64,000 nt of DNA from G963662655 sp963666875 (GTDB lineage: Bacteria > Cloacimonadota > Cloacimonadia > Cloacimonadales > JAIOQZ01): positions 46,178-110,177 of the forward strand of contig CAXXPU010000008.1 of assembly GCA_963666875.2 (NCBI GenBank), given 5' to 3'. The translations under genes were made by a program, and so were the position numbers. Within the stretch, counting starts at the first letter, position 1; every line of letters begins with the position of its first letter. Positions 34,206 to 42,883 of the stretch are shown here, piece after piece. A model generated the notes under the pieces. That model did no database searches, had not been told where the DNA came from, and saw only the letters and a program-made list of their open reading frames with translations.

Positions 34206-34703
34206 CTACTCGGTCGTCTCGGGCTGGGGATTCAAGGCTTTGACGATTTCCTCTTCCAGGTGCTTTTCATCGCCCTTCTGGTAGCCCACGTGGGTATAGA
34301 CGATCTCGCCCTCTTTGTCGATAATCAAGGTATAGGGCGGATTCTGCGCGTTGAGCGCCTTATAGACTTTCATGTCCGGATCGAGGAGTGTCAGAAAACC
34401 GAAGCGGTTTTTCACGTAACTCACAGCGCTCTGCTTCTTGGATGGTTTATCCACCGAGATGCACACCACGGTGATCTGGTCTTTGTATTTTTCCTGAAGC
34501 TTGTCCAGTTCGGGCATTTCTTTCTTGCAGTTCTTGCACCAGGTCGCCCAGAAGCTGATTACAACGGGTCCCTTTTCCAGCAGACCGGAGAGCGAAACCT
34601 GTTCGCCAGAGATATCTTCCAGCTTGAAATCCTGCGCCTTGTCTTCCGCGAAAAGTCCCGCGGCCAACACCGCCATCAGGATCGTGATAATGATCGTTCG
34701 CAT
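34206..34703 (-). CDS. TlpA/ResA-like thiol-disulphide oxidoreductase
   Basis: 165 residues from the ATG at 34703, with AAAGGAG 8 nt upstream. A signal peptide (MRTIIITILMAVLAAG) is followed by a thioredoxin fold of the AhpC/TSA-Redoxin type: 'FKLEDISGEQVSLS', the active site 'WATWCKNCKKEMPEL', and cis-Pro in 'NPPYTLIIDKEGEIVY'. It should act outside the cytoplasmic membrane and receive electrons from DsbD (36184-37896). It sits directly between a beta-barrel gene and a frameshifted thioredoxin-fold lipoprotein on the same strand. Confidence 0.92.
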   Translation of the reverse strand: MRTIIITILMAVLAAGLFAEDKAQDFKLEDISGEQVSLSGLLEKGPVVISFWATWCKNCKKEMPELDKLQEKYKDQITVVCISVDKPSKKQSAVSYVKNRFGFLTLLDPDMKVYKALNAQNPPYTLIIDKEGEIVYTHVGYQKGDEKHLEEEIVKALNPQPETTE

Positions 34704-34718
34704 CGTAAACACTCCTTT

Positions 34719-36126
34719 CTATAAACCTTCGATTGAAACTTCGATCACGTTATATACTTTGCAGTCGTTTTCGTATTCCGCATGCATGGTCTGAAGCCAG
34801 ATATAAAGCACCGCGTCGTCCGGCAGATCACCTTCGTATTCTATGACGAGACCGTACGAGCTTCTGTCGGTATCAAGAAGCAATTCATCGAATGGAACGT
34901 CGTCTTTCCATATCACCGCATTGTGGTAGTAACCACCGCTGTTTGCCTGCGCGGTCTCTTCCACGATAGCATAGCGAAGATAGAGGTCGCTATCGTCGAG
35001 ATATTCGTCCAGCTCGATCTCGGTCGATACGCTCATCTCGTGAGTGTCTGAATCCCAAGCCGCGTCGGCGTTGTTCAGAAACGCCCGGGCGTCGATCGCC
35101 GCATAGTCGAGTAGCGGCATCTCGTACTGCGATTGGTCGGAGATTCCGCCGTTCATAACGAGCTGGCCCTGGAAGACCGCGGTCGGGCATTCGATACCGC
35201 CGAGGTAGTAGTCCAAGAGGTCGTCGTTGTCGGCGTAGAAGCCGTCGTAGGCATCGCTGATGTGGTATTCGACGTAGTAGAACGCATCTCCGTAAAGTTC
35301 CTTGAGGTCGTGCAGGGCATCTTCGGAAGCCGGGCAGTTCGGACACCAGGTTCCGGTGAAGAGTTCGACCAGCACCTTCTGCTTGGATGTGTCCGGCGCT
35401 TCGTCTCCGTTGCCGCAGAACTTGTATTCGCCATCGACGACGGTGTAGGTGTCATCGACGATGAGCGTGTTGCCGGTGGAGTTCTCGTCAGCTCATAGAC
35501 GAACGCGCAATCGAAGAAGTCGTAATCGAGGATTGCATACTCAACGCCCAGTGACGGCGAGAGATTGTCGATCAGGGCAAGAAGCGAATCGCGGTCCATA
35601 CCGTTGTTGTAATAATCGTCGGTGAAATACGATTCGAGCATGGTCGTATCGTTGGCAAGAATCGCTTCATTCAGATTATACATATACATATTCGGAAAGT
35701 TTGAAACGCCTGGGCAGATCCGTTCCCGACAAATTTGTACTCGTCGTTGATCTTCTGTACGCAATCGTAGAAGGTCCAAGAGTAATTCGTATCGTTGTTA
35801 TCGATCGTTCCAAACAGTGTCCATTGCACACGCGAAACATCACCCTCTGAGAAGCGGTGGATCATAACGTGGAGATCCCAATCAAGGTCTTCCAGCAAGT
35901 TTTGATACCAGTCGCGCTTCGCAGTGTAATCAGAGCCATCATTGAGGTAGCTGCCATCGTAGTATTGCATGAACACTTCGAGCTGATCAACATTGTGAAT
36001 CGTTTGCACCGCGTCGGAAAAATCAGCGAAGAAGTCGGTCAGGCTTTTTTCGAATTCGTTGTCATACCGGTCGCAACCGGATATCAGCAGGAGAACAATC
36101 GCTATCAGAAGAAATATTCTCTTCAT
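34719..36126 (-). pseudogene. Frameshifted lipoprotein: two NTF2-like domains plus thioredoxin-like domain
   Basis: Three overlapping frames read as one protein broken by two shifts. Part 1 (36126 to about 35710) begins MKRIFLLIAIVLLLISGC, a lipoprotein signal, then an NTF2-like domain ending 'NDEYKFVGNG'. Part 2 (about 35710-35488) continues 'YNLNEAILANDTTMLESYF' as a second such domain. Part 3 (about 35486-34719) resumes 'GEYKFCGNGDEA', then a thioredoxin-like domain with 'ELFTGTWCPNCPASE'. Both shifts equal the loss of one base (near 35705-35720 and at 35486-35488). The reading frame is otherwise clean, with no internal stops, so recent mutation or assembly error are equally possible. The CPNC site matches its CxxC neighbours. 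Confidence 0.7.
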
Positions 36127-36183
36127 ATAGAACTCCAATTCATTATTTTCTATCGTCTCGAATCGGCGTCAATCCATCAAGGT

Positions 36184-37896
36184 TTATTTGCCGATTTCTT
36201 TTAATTCATCTTTGACCATGGGCTTGGTGATGATTTCAGGGAACACCACCGGCTCGTCTTCACCCGGTCGATAGAGCAAATACAGCGGTACGCCGGCGCG
36301 ATCGAATTTATTCAGCCACTCGATGATGAGCGGATCCTTGCGGGTGTTGTCGCCCTTCATGCGTTCGACCCCGTATTTCTCAAAAATTTCCTCGATGTCC
36401 TCGGTGAAAAGCACGGTCTTTTCGTTGGTCTTACAGGTCATGCACCACTCGGCGCCGAAATCGACAAACACCGGCTTGCCCTCGGCGATGTACTTGTCGA
36501 GCAGCTCCGGCGAGAATTTCTGCCAGCCCTCTTCCATGCTGTGTCCGCCCTCGGTGCTCTCGAATCGAAGCAGAAACATCGCGGAGAACACAACCACCGC
36601 GACCGCCACCAGCAGCGCGATCCACTGCTGAGCCTTGCCGTGATGCGGCTTCGCGAAGCTGCCGTAGATCCATGCCGCCAGCGCGAGCGCCGCGATGAAC
36701 CACAGCACGCGCATGAAGTTACCGCCACCGCCAACCAGCGCATAGACGGTGTTCAGAAGGAATATCGTGGTTCCCATCAGGAGGAATCCCATGAACTCCT
36801 TGAAGACGTTCATCCAGTTTCCGGGCTTGGGTATCGCCTTGATCACGCCGGGCCAGAACGCCAGCAGGATGAACGGAAACGCCAGACCGATACCGATCAA
36901 GAGGAAGAATATAACGATCAGCAGCGGTGGCTGAATGAATGCGAATCCGAGCGCGGCGCCCAGAAACGGCGCAGTACACGGCGTCGCCAGAAGAACCGCC
37001 ACGATTCCGCTGAGGAACGATCCCCAGTGACCGGTCTTGCCCGACGCCTTCGACGCCAGACTCATACCCGGCGCGGAGATAATGAATACGTCGAACAGCG
37101 ACAGACCGAATACGAAGATGAGCGAGGTCAGCACCATCACGAAACCGAAGTTCTGGAACTGAAAGCCCCAGCCGACCGACTCGCCCGAGAGTTTTATGAT
37201 GATCACCACTGCCGCGAGTACCAGGAACGAAGCCAGGATTCCCGCCGTGTAGGCGAGCGATCCCTTCATGATTTCCCTTTTATGATGCTGACTCTGGTTG
37301 ACCAGGTGGATTGCCTTGATAGAAAGAACAGGTAGTACGCACGGCATGATGTTCAGAATCAAGCCGCCGATGAATGCCATGATGAGGAATTTGAGGATAT
37401 CGGCTGCCGATGTTCCGGCTTTCTCCGTCGGCACCGCTTCGGATGCATCCCCAGATACAGCAGAAGCGAGTTTGAACGGCGCAGAAACTTCGATCTCTTC
37501 AGGGAAGAGGCATTGTCCCTGCTCGTTGCAGATCTGGAAGCCTGCCGCAACAGCCAGCGTGTAATCGCCTGGTGCGATGTCCGCGCCAATCTGCATAGGA
37601 CGTTTCACCGTAACGGTGCCGGTGTATTCGACGTTCCCGTCTTCGTCCGGATGCCCTTCGGGATATTCCGTCTCGCCAAAGGTAACGCCGGGCATCTCGG
37701 CCGGCTCTATATAAAAATATTCTTCCTGAAACGTCTGGTGCATTCCTTCCGGGAATGTAAAAGTCACGTGAAGGACCGCTTGCCCGTCTGTCCCGATATC
37801 GGATGGCAGAATTTTTGCATCGATAGTTGTTTCCTGAGCACAGAGCGATATTGTGATGAGCAGGAATAACAAGAGAAGGGTATTCGAAATCCTCAT
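36184..37896 (-). CDS. dsbD: Thiol:disulphide interchange protein DsbD
   Basis: 570 residues from the ATG at 37896 (GGAGG 6 nt upstream). All three DsbD parts are present: the N-terminal periplasmic domain with Cys pair 'QICNEQGQC'; eight hydrophobic segments with 'IMPCVLPVLS' and 'LATPCTAPFLG', the transmembrane cysteines; and a C-terminal thioredoxin domain 'VDFGAEWCMTC'. It carries electrons from cytoplasmic thioredoxin across the membrane to periplasmic thiol proteins. Candidate acceptors are the TlpA-like protein and the CxxC cargo proteins encoded next to it. A hairpin at 37926-37958 lies in its leader. Confidence 0.96.
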   Translation of the reverse strand: MRISNTLLLLFLLITISLCAQETTIDAKILPSDIGTDGQAVLHVTFTFPEGMHQTFQEEYFYIEPAEMPGVTFGETEYPEGHPDEDGNVEYTGTVTVKRPMQIGADIAPGDYTLAVAAGFQICNEQGQCLFPEEIEVSAPFKLASAVSGDASEAVPTEKAGTSAADILKFLIMAFIGGLILNIMPCVLPVLSIKAIHLVNQSQHHKREIMKGSLAYTAGILASFLVLAAVVIIIKLSGESVGWGFQFQNFGFVMVLTSLIFVFGLSLFDVFIISAPGMSLASKASGKTGHWGSFLSGIVAVLLATPCTAPFLGAALGFAFIQPPLLIVIFFLLIGIGLAFPFILLAFWPGVIKAIPKPGNWMNVFKEFMGFLLMGTTIFLLNTVYALVGGGGNFMRVLWFIAALALAAWIYGSFAKPHHGKAQQWIALLVAVAVVVFSAMFLLRFESTEGGHSMEEGWQKFSPELLDKYIAEGKPVFVDFGAEWCMTCKTNEKTVLFTEDIEEIFEKYGVERMKGDNTRKDPLIIEWLNKFDRAGVPLYLLYRPGEDEPVVFPEIITKPMVKDELKEIGK

Positions 37897-38207
37897 GAAA
37901 GACCTCCATGGGTAGTATGAGCTTGCTGTTTCCCGCACGATATCAATGCGGGTAACAGTTGAAGAGCAAGGTCGTCAATTTTGTTCACAACGTCAATTAT
38001 TTTTATCGTCAAATGACTCGAATGATTCATTCTTCGACCTAACCGTTTCTTGATAAACAATTTACAAAACCCGACAAACTTAATGCTTTCCATGTAAACG
38101 GACTGGTATCTCCATTTTAGTCAAGAAAAAATATCTCTTGCACAAATCCCCGCGTTCGCGTATTCAGGAATTTGTGTTCGAGAAGGATTATGCAAAAAGG
38201 AGTCCAG
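37897..38207. other. Divergent intergenic region between dsbD and the glycogen cluster
   Basis: AT-rich spacer containing the promoters of both divergent units. It holds the hairpin at 37926-37958 and, near 38150, a 'tccccgcgttcgcg' patch. No open frame with a ribosome-binding site and no recognisable ncRNA were seen. A frame at 37893-38093 (minus strand) and one at 38121-38459 (minus strand) have no support. Confidence 0.5.
37926..37958 (-). promoter_or_regulatory. Leader hairpin upstream of dsbD
   Basis: CTGTT-t-CCCGCA (37926-37937) pairs with TGCGGG-t-AACAG (37947-37958) around a 9-nt loop. It lies about 30 nt before the dsbD start. It could be an operator or a 5' UTR element; no T-run follows on either strand. 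Confidence 0.4.
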
Positions 38208-40274
38208 ATGTCCAATTATTTTATGGAAACCCAGCATCATGAATGGATTCTCACCAACCGTCAGGGCGGCTACTGCCTGGGCACCGGAAACTTGGTCAAT
38301 CAGCGTAAGTACCACGGTCTGCTGATCGCCGGATTCCAGAACCTGGAGCGGTGGCACCTGGTCGAGAGTATGGAGGAGAAGATCGAATGGCGCGGCGAGG
38401 AGATCTACCTCGACAGCAACAATTACAGCAACTGCATCTATCCGGAGGGGTTCATGCATCTGGTCAAGTCGTGGTTGCGACCCTATCCGATTTTCCTCTA
38501 TTCAACCGCGCACCACGACGACGCCATCCTGATCCTCAAAGAGATCATGATGGATAAAGAATCGAATACCGTCATGATCCGATATACCAACCTCGGAAAT
38601 CATCAGCTACATTTTCAACTGCGGCCCAAGCTCTCCATGCGCATCCACCACAACCTGAACGCGCCCGGAACATGGGACAACGAGCAGCTCAACACAATCA
38701 TCGGCATCCAGGGCGAGCGCTCTTTCACCACGTATCGTCCGAGCAACCGAATGGAGCTCAGCGGATGCTCGCAGGTTGGCGATTTCCATTACGAGACCAT
38801 CATCTACCGCAACGTCTTCTACCCCTGGGAAGTGATGCTCGGATACGTCGGAACGGGCGATATGATCGCACCGGTGCGGCTCGATTTCGACCTCAAGGTG
38901 GGCGAACACAACTGCATCCTGTTCAGTTGCGAGCCGACGAGTGATATCGACGACATGATCCAGCGCATTACGAATCAACACGAATCGATGCCTCGTCCGT
39001 CCGACTACCCCGTTCGCGATCGGGATCAGACCATCCTGGAGAAGCTCGACATGCAGGATTCGAAGCTGTTCGACGAGGAATCTTACAAAAAACTGCTCCA
39101 TATCGCGTTCGACGACTTCGTGCTGAAAGGCGATATCATTGCGGGATATCCGTGGTTCGGCGCCTGGGGACGCGACACCATGATCTCGCTGGAAGGACTC
39201 TACCACACGGAAGAAGACATCGAGACCGCGTGGGATATTTTAAGCAAATACGGAAAGAAGATACGGCGTGGATTGCTGCCCAACGTTCTGCCGGAGTCCG
39301 GCGCCAAGTCCAACTACGATTCGATCGACGCAGCGCTGTGGTACGTTATCCGGCTCTACGAGGTGGCGAGCCTGAAGGATGAAGCGGAATCGACCCGAAA
39401 GGCGAAGCGCGCGATCTGGGAGACCACCTTCAAGTACGCCGACAAGGTGGTGCAGGGCATCATGAAACACAAGACCCACTACCGCATCCGCGAGGACGGA
39501 CTGGTCGAACTGCAGAAGAATTTTGCCAATGCCACCTGGATGGACGCCCGTATCGACAACGTTGAAGTCACGCCGCGGCATGGCGCACCCATCGAGATCA
39601 ACGCGCTCTGGTTCAACGCGCTCGAATTTTACGGCATGATCCACGAACACTTGCAGGAACTGCTGCCAAAGAAGGAACGCTTCATGCCGGACTTCGATCT
39701 TGGCGAGCTGAGCCACAAGGTGTTCGAGGCATTCGAGAAATTCTGGATGGGCGACTACCTGGCGGATCGTCTGGAAGGCGACAATCGCATCGAGGAAGTG
39801 CGTCCCAACGCGGTGATCGCCTGCGGGTTGCCCTTCGAGATCGTCGATCAGGAGAAGATGACGATGGTCTTCGAGAAAGCGAAAAAGGAACTTTACACCG
39901 AATACGGACTCAGAACGCTCTCACCGAAGAACTACCGATTCAAGAAGAAATACATCGGCTCGCAGATCGATCGCGACAAGGCGTACCATCAGGGAACCGT
40001 CTGGGCGTGGCTGCTGGAGTCGTACGCGAAGTTGTATGTACGGACGCACGAAGAAGATTTGTCCGCGGAAGAGTTGCGGAAAGGACTGGAAGACATCATT
40101 CACAAGTTCCGCAACGGATTCCTGCGCGGTCACATCGCGTCGGTCGCTGAAGTATGGGACGGAGATAAGCCGCACTTCCCGAAAGGGTGTCCGGCACAAG
40201 CCTGGAGCGTTGCAGCCGTATATAACATCGAAGTAATGATCGAGAACCTTAAAAATCGAGAGGAAGCCAGATGA
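38208..40274 (+). CDS. Glycogen debranching enzyme (amylo-alpha-1,6-glucosidase type)
   Basis: 688 residues from the ATG at 38208, with AAAGGAG upstream. The N-terminal GDE_N domain contains 'LTNRQGGYCLGTGNLVNQRKYHGLLIA', and the C-terminal (alpha/alpha)6 domain contains 'GYPWFGAWGRDTMISLEGL' with the catalytic-type Asp, 'NATWMDARIDNVEVTPRHG' and 'GSQIDRDKAYHQGTVWAW'. This is the archaeal/bacterial single-function debranching family. It removes alpha-1,6 branches from glycogen. First gene of a four-gene cluster, overlapping the next by 4 nt. Confidence 0.94.
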   Translation: MSNYFMETQHHEWILTNRQGGYCLGTGNLVNQRKYHGLLIAGFQNLERWHLVESMEEKIEWRGEEIYLDSNNYSNCIYPEGFMHLVKSWLRPYPIFLYSTAHHDDAILILKEIMMDKESNTVMIRYTNLGNHQLHFQLRPKLSMRIHHNLNAPGTWDNEQLNTIIGIQGERSFTTYRPSNRMELSGCSQVGDFHYETIIYRNVFYPWEVMLGYVGTGDMIAPVRLDFDLKVGEHNCILFSCEPTSDIDDMIQRITNQHESMPRPSDYPVRDRDQTILEKLDMQDSKLFDEESYKKLLHIAFDDFVLKGDIIAGYPWFGAWGRDTMISLEGLYHTEEDIETAWDILSKYGKKIRRGLLPNVLPESGAKSNYDSIDAALWYVIRLYEVASLKDEAESTRKAKRAIWETTFKYADKVVQGIMKHKTHYRIREDGLVELQKNFANATWMDARIDNVEVTPRHGAPIEINALWFNALEFYGMIHEHLQELLPKKERFMPDFDLGELSHKVFEAFEKFWMGDYLADRLEGDNRIEEVRPNAVIACGLPFEIVDQEKMTMVFEKAKKELYTEYGLRTLSPKNYRFKKKYIGSQIDRDKAYHQGTVWAWLLESYAKLYVRTHEEDLSAEELRKGLEDIIHKFRNGFLRGHIASVAEVWDGDKPHFPKGCPAQAWSVAAVYNIEVMIENLKNREEAR

Positions 40275-41614
40275 GAATCCTGATGTACACCTGGGAGTTT
40301 CCGCCGCTGATAGCCGGAGGTCTGGGCATGGCGTGTTACGGCATGGTCAAGGCGCTGCTCAAGCAGAATGTCGAGGTCGATCTGATCATTCCGACCCGTG
40401 AAGCCGTCTATTTCCCCATGCGAACGCCCGAAGACGCAGACACGCTACCGGTCGTGTTTCTGGATGAAAAGAAGCAGGAGGAATTCGACAAGAAGACCTT
40501 CGAAGACGCGAACGAACGTTTTCATTATATCGGCATCACCGAAGCGCCCGAGACCTACAAGCAGGTCGAGGAGATCACCGAGTCGATCAAGCAGGCGGTG
40601 GAGGAAGAAGAAGACGTCGAAGAGCAGGATGAATACAATCCTGGCTATGAGGACGTCTGGGAGAACATCGCGCACCATCTGATGGGAAGCGACGACATCT
40701 TCCAGAAGGTGCAGGAGTTCACCCTGCGCGCGGAGCGATTCGCGAAGCTCCTCGAATTCGACGCCATCCACGCGCATGACTGGCTCTGTTACCCCGCCGG
40801 CATGATCGCCCGAAAAATATCCGGCAAGCCGCTCGTTTCCCACATGCACGCCACCGAATTCGACCGCGCCGGTGGCCCGGGCAATCCCAACGTCCACAAC
40901 ATCGAATTCACCGGCATGACATATTCCGATTACGTTATCGCCGTCTCGCAATACACCGCCGAGATGGTCATCTCGCGCTACCGCATCGACACCGGTAAAA
41001 TCCGCATCGTGCACAACGCCTACATCGTCGATGATAATATCGAGAAGTGCGAAAAGCGGCTCTTCAAAGGCGCGACGATCCTCTTCCTCGGTCGCATCAC
41101 GCTGCAGAAGGGACCGGAGTTCTTCCTCGAAGTGGCTAAAAGCGTGCTTGAAAAGCACCCCGACGCGCGATTCATCATGGCGGGGAGCGGCGACATGGCC
41201 CGCAAGATCATCCAGCGCTCCGCCATGCTCAAGCTTCGCAACCGCTTCCTCTTCACCGGATTCCTGAACCGCAAGGAAGTCGATGAGATCCTCAAGATGT
41301 CCGACATCTACATGCTGCCGTCGATATCCGAGCCGTTCGGCATCGCGCCGCTGGAGGCAATGGCATACGGCGTCACCGCCGTTATCTCGAAGCAGTCCGG
41401 TGTCTCGGAGGTGGTTGAAAATGCCTATAAAATTGATTTCTGGGATGTTCCCAAAATGGTAAAGGTGATCAATGACCTGATCGAACACCCGGCGAAACGC
41501 CGCAAGCTGGGCATCGCGGGTATGAACGAAGTCCATCAGATCCAATGGGACGACGCTGCGACGAAGATCAAGACGGTTTATCAGGAAGCAATCGACGAAT
41601 TTTCAAAGGAATAA
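40271..41614 (+). CDS. GT4-family glycogen synthase-like glycosyltransferase
   Basis: 447 residues. The GT-B N-terminal opening 'MYTWEFPPLIAGGLGMACYG' resembles starch/glycogen synthases. 'AIHAHDWLCYPAG' and 'FLGRITLQKGPEFFLEVAK' follow, and the EX7E motif 'SEPFGIAPLEAMAYG' lies near 355. An unusual acidic insertion (EEEEDVEEQDE) occurs near 115-125. It likely elongates alpha-1,4-glucan from a nucleotide sugar. Translation is coupled to the debranching enzyme by ATGA overlap; the GH57 gene starts 12 nt later. Placement in GT4 rather than GT5 is by motif only. Confidence 0.88.
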   Translation: MRILMYTWEFPPLIAGGLGMACYGMVKALLKQNVEVDLIIPTREAVYFPMRTPEDADTLPVVFLDEKKQEEFDKKTFEDANERFHYIGITEAPETYKQVEEITESIKQAVEEEEDVEEQDEYNPGYEDVWENIAHHLMGSDDIFQKVQEFTLRAERFAKLLEFDAIHAHDWLCYPAGMIARKISGKPLVSHMHATEFDRAGGPGNPNVHNIEFTGMTYSDYVIAVSQYTAEMVISRYRIDTGKIRIVHNAYIVDDNIEKCEKRLFKGATILFLGRITLQKGPEFFLEVAKSVLEKHPDARFIMAGSGDMARKIIQRSAMLKLRNRFLFTGFLNRKEVDEILKMSDIYMLPSISEPFGIAPLEAMAYGVTAVISKQSGVSEVVENAYKIDFWDVPKMVKVINDLIEHPAKRRKLGIAGMNEVHQIQWDDAATKIKTVYQEAIDEFSKE

Positions 41615-41626
41615 ACGGAGCGAGTT

Positions 41627-42865
41627 ATGCTGAATATCGTATTTTATTTCCAGGTTCACCAACCCTATCGACTTCGGCACCTGAACATCCTCAACGCCCG
41701 AACCGCCGAAGATTATTTCGACAACGGACTCGATCAGATCGTCATGCAGCGGGTCGCCGATCGCTGCTATCTTCCCGCCAACCAGATGATGCTGAAACTG
41801 CTGAGAAGGTTTGCCGGCAAATTCAAGATCGCCTATTCCATCACGGGATGCGCTATCGAACAGATGAAACTCTACGCGCCCGAAGCGCTGAAATCCTTTC
41901 ACGACCTGATGGACACCGGCTACGTCGAGATGATCGGCGAGACCTACTACCACTCGTTATCCAGTCTCTACGACATCGACGAATTCCTGGAACAGGTGGC
42001 GCAGCACAAGAAGATGCTGAAGGATGAATTCGGCGTCACACCGACCGTCTTCCGCAACACCGAGCTCATCTACGACGACATGCTCTCCAACCTCATCTTC
42101 GAGGAAGAGGGCTACAAAGTGATCCTCACCGAAGGCGCCGACCGCATCCTGCGCTGGCGTAAGCCGCTCCACTCCTACAAGAACTACACCAAGGACATCT
42201 TCCTGCTGCTCAAACACTACAAGCTGTCGGACGACATCGCATTCCGCTTCTCCGATCCTGAATGGGACGAATATCCGCTGACGACGGAGAAATTCGTAAA
42301 CTGGATCAACAAACTCACCCTCAGCGAACAGGACGATAAGAATCTCTTCCTGAATATCTTCATCGACTACGAGACATTTGGCGAACACCAGTGGGCGGAA
42401 AGCGGCATCTTCAAGTTCATGGAGAAGTTGCCCGAGACCGTACTGGTTCAGCCCAACCTCGGTTTCTGCTTCCCGTCCGAGGTCGAGAAATTCACCAATT
42501 ACCAGCCGGAGAGCATCACCGTACCGGAGCCGGTTTCCTGGGCGGACCTCGATCGCGACATCTCGGCGTGGGTCGAAAACGAAATGCAGACCAACGCCAT
42601 CGAGACGCTCTACGAACTGCTGCACAAGATCAAGCAGCAAAATCGTACCGACCTGCTTCGCACCGCACGGCTGCTTTCAACGTCGGATCACTTCTACTAC
42701 ATGTCCACCAAGTATTTCCAGGACGGCGACGTACACAAGTACTTCTCGCCCTACGACTCACCCGAGCAGGCGTACATCTACTATATAAACGCGCTGGCGG
42801 ACCTCGAAGAAAAGCTTCATGAAAACCCGCACGAGACCGATATCGAAGAAGAAAAACCGGCGTAA
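41627..42865 (+). CDS. Glycoside hydrolase family 57 alpha-amylase/glucanotransferase-type
   Basis: 412 residues with the GH57 motifs in order: 'FYFQVHQPYRL' (motif 1), 'IAYSITGCAIEQ', 'TVFRNTELIYDD' with nucleophile Glu146, and 'FIDYETFGEHQW' with Asp247. It cuts or transfers alpha-1,4 (or 1,6) glucosidic bonds. The short length matches the simple alpha-amylase subfamily rather than the branching enzyme (about 530-560 residues), although a branching role cannot be excluded because no GH13 branching enzyme is in the cluster. Confidence 0.92.
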   Translation: MLNIVFYFQVHQPYRLRHLNILNARTAEDYFDNGLDQIVMQRVADRCYLPANQMMLKLLRRFAGKFKIAYSITGCAIEQMKLYAPEALKSFHDLMDTGYVEMIGETYYHSLSSLYDIDEFLEQVAQHKKMLKDEFGVTPTVFRNTELIYDDMLSNLIFEEEGYKVILTEGADRILRWRKPLHSYKNYTKDIFLLLKHYKLSDDIAFRFSDPEWDEYPLTTEKFVNWINKLTLSEQDDKNLFLNIFIDYETFGEHQWAESGIFKFMEKLPETVLVQPNLGFCFPSEVEKFTNYQPESITVPEPVSWADLDRDISAWVENEMQTNAIETLYELLHKIKQQNRTDLLRTARLLSTSDHFYYMSTKYFQDGDVHKYFSPYDSPEQAYIYYINALADLEEKLHENPHETDIEEEKPA

Positions 42866-42883
42866 CCATCGGAGGAATTTTCC

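Noticed and set aside
35480..35730. Programmed ribosomal frameshifting in the thioredoxin-fold lipoprotein
   Set aside because: No slippery heptamer or stimulatory structure was seen at either break, and two separate same-sense shifts would be needed.
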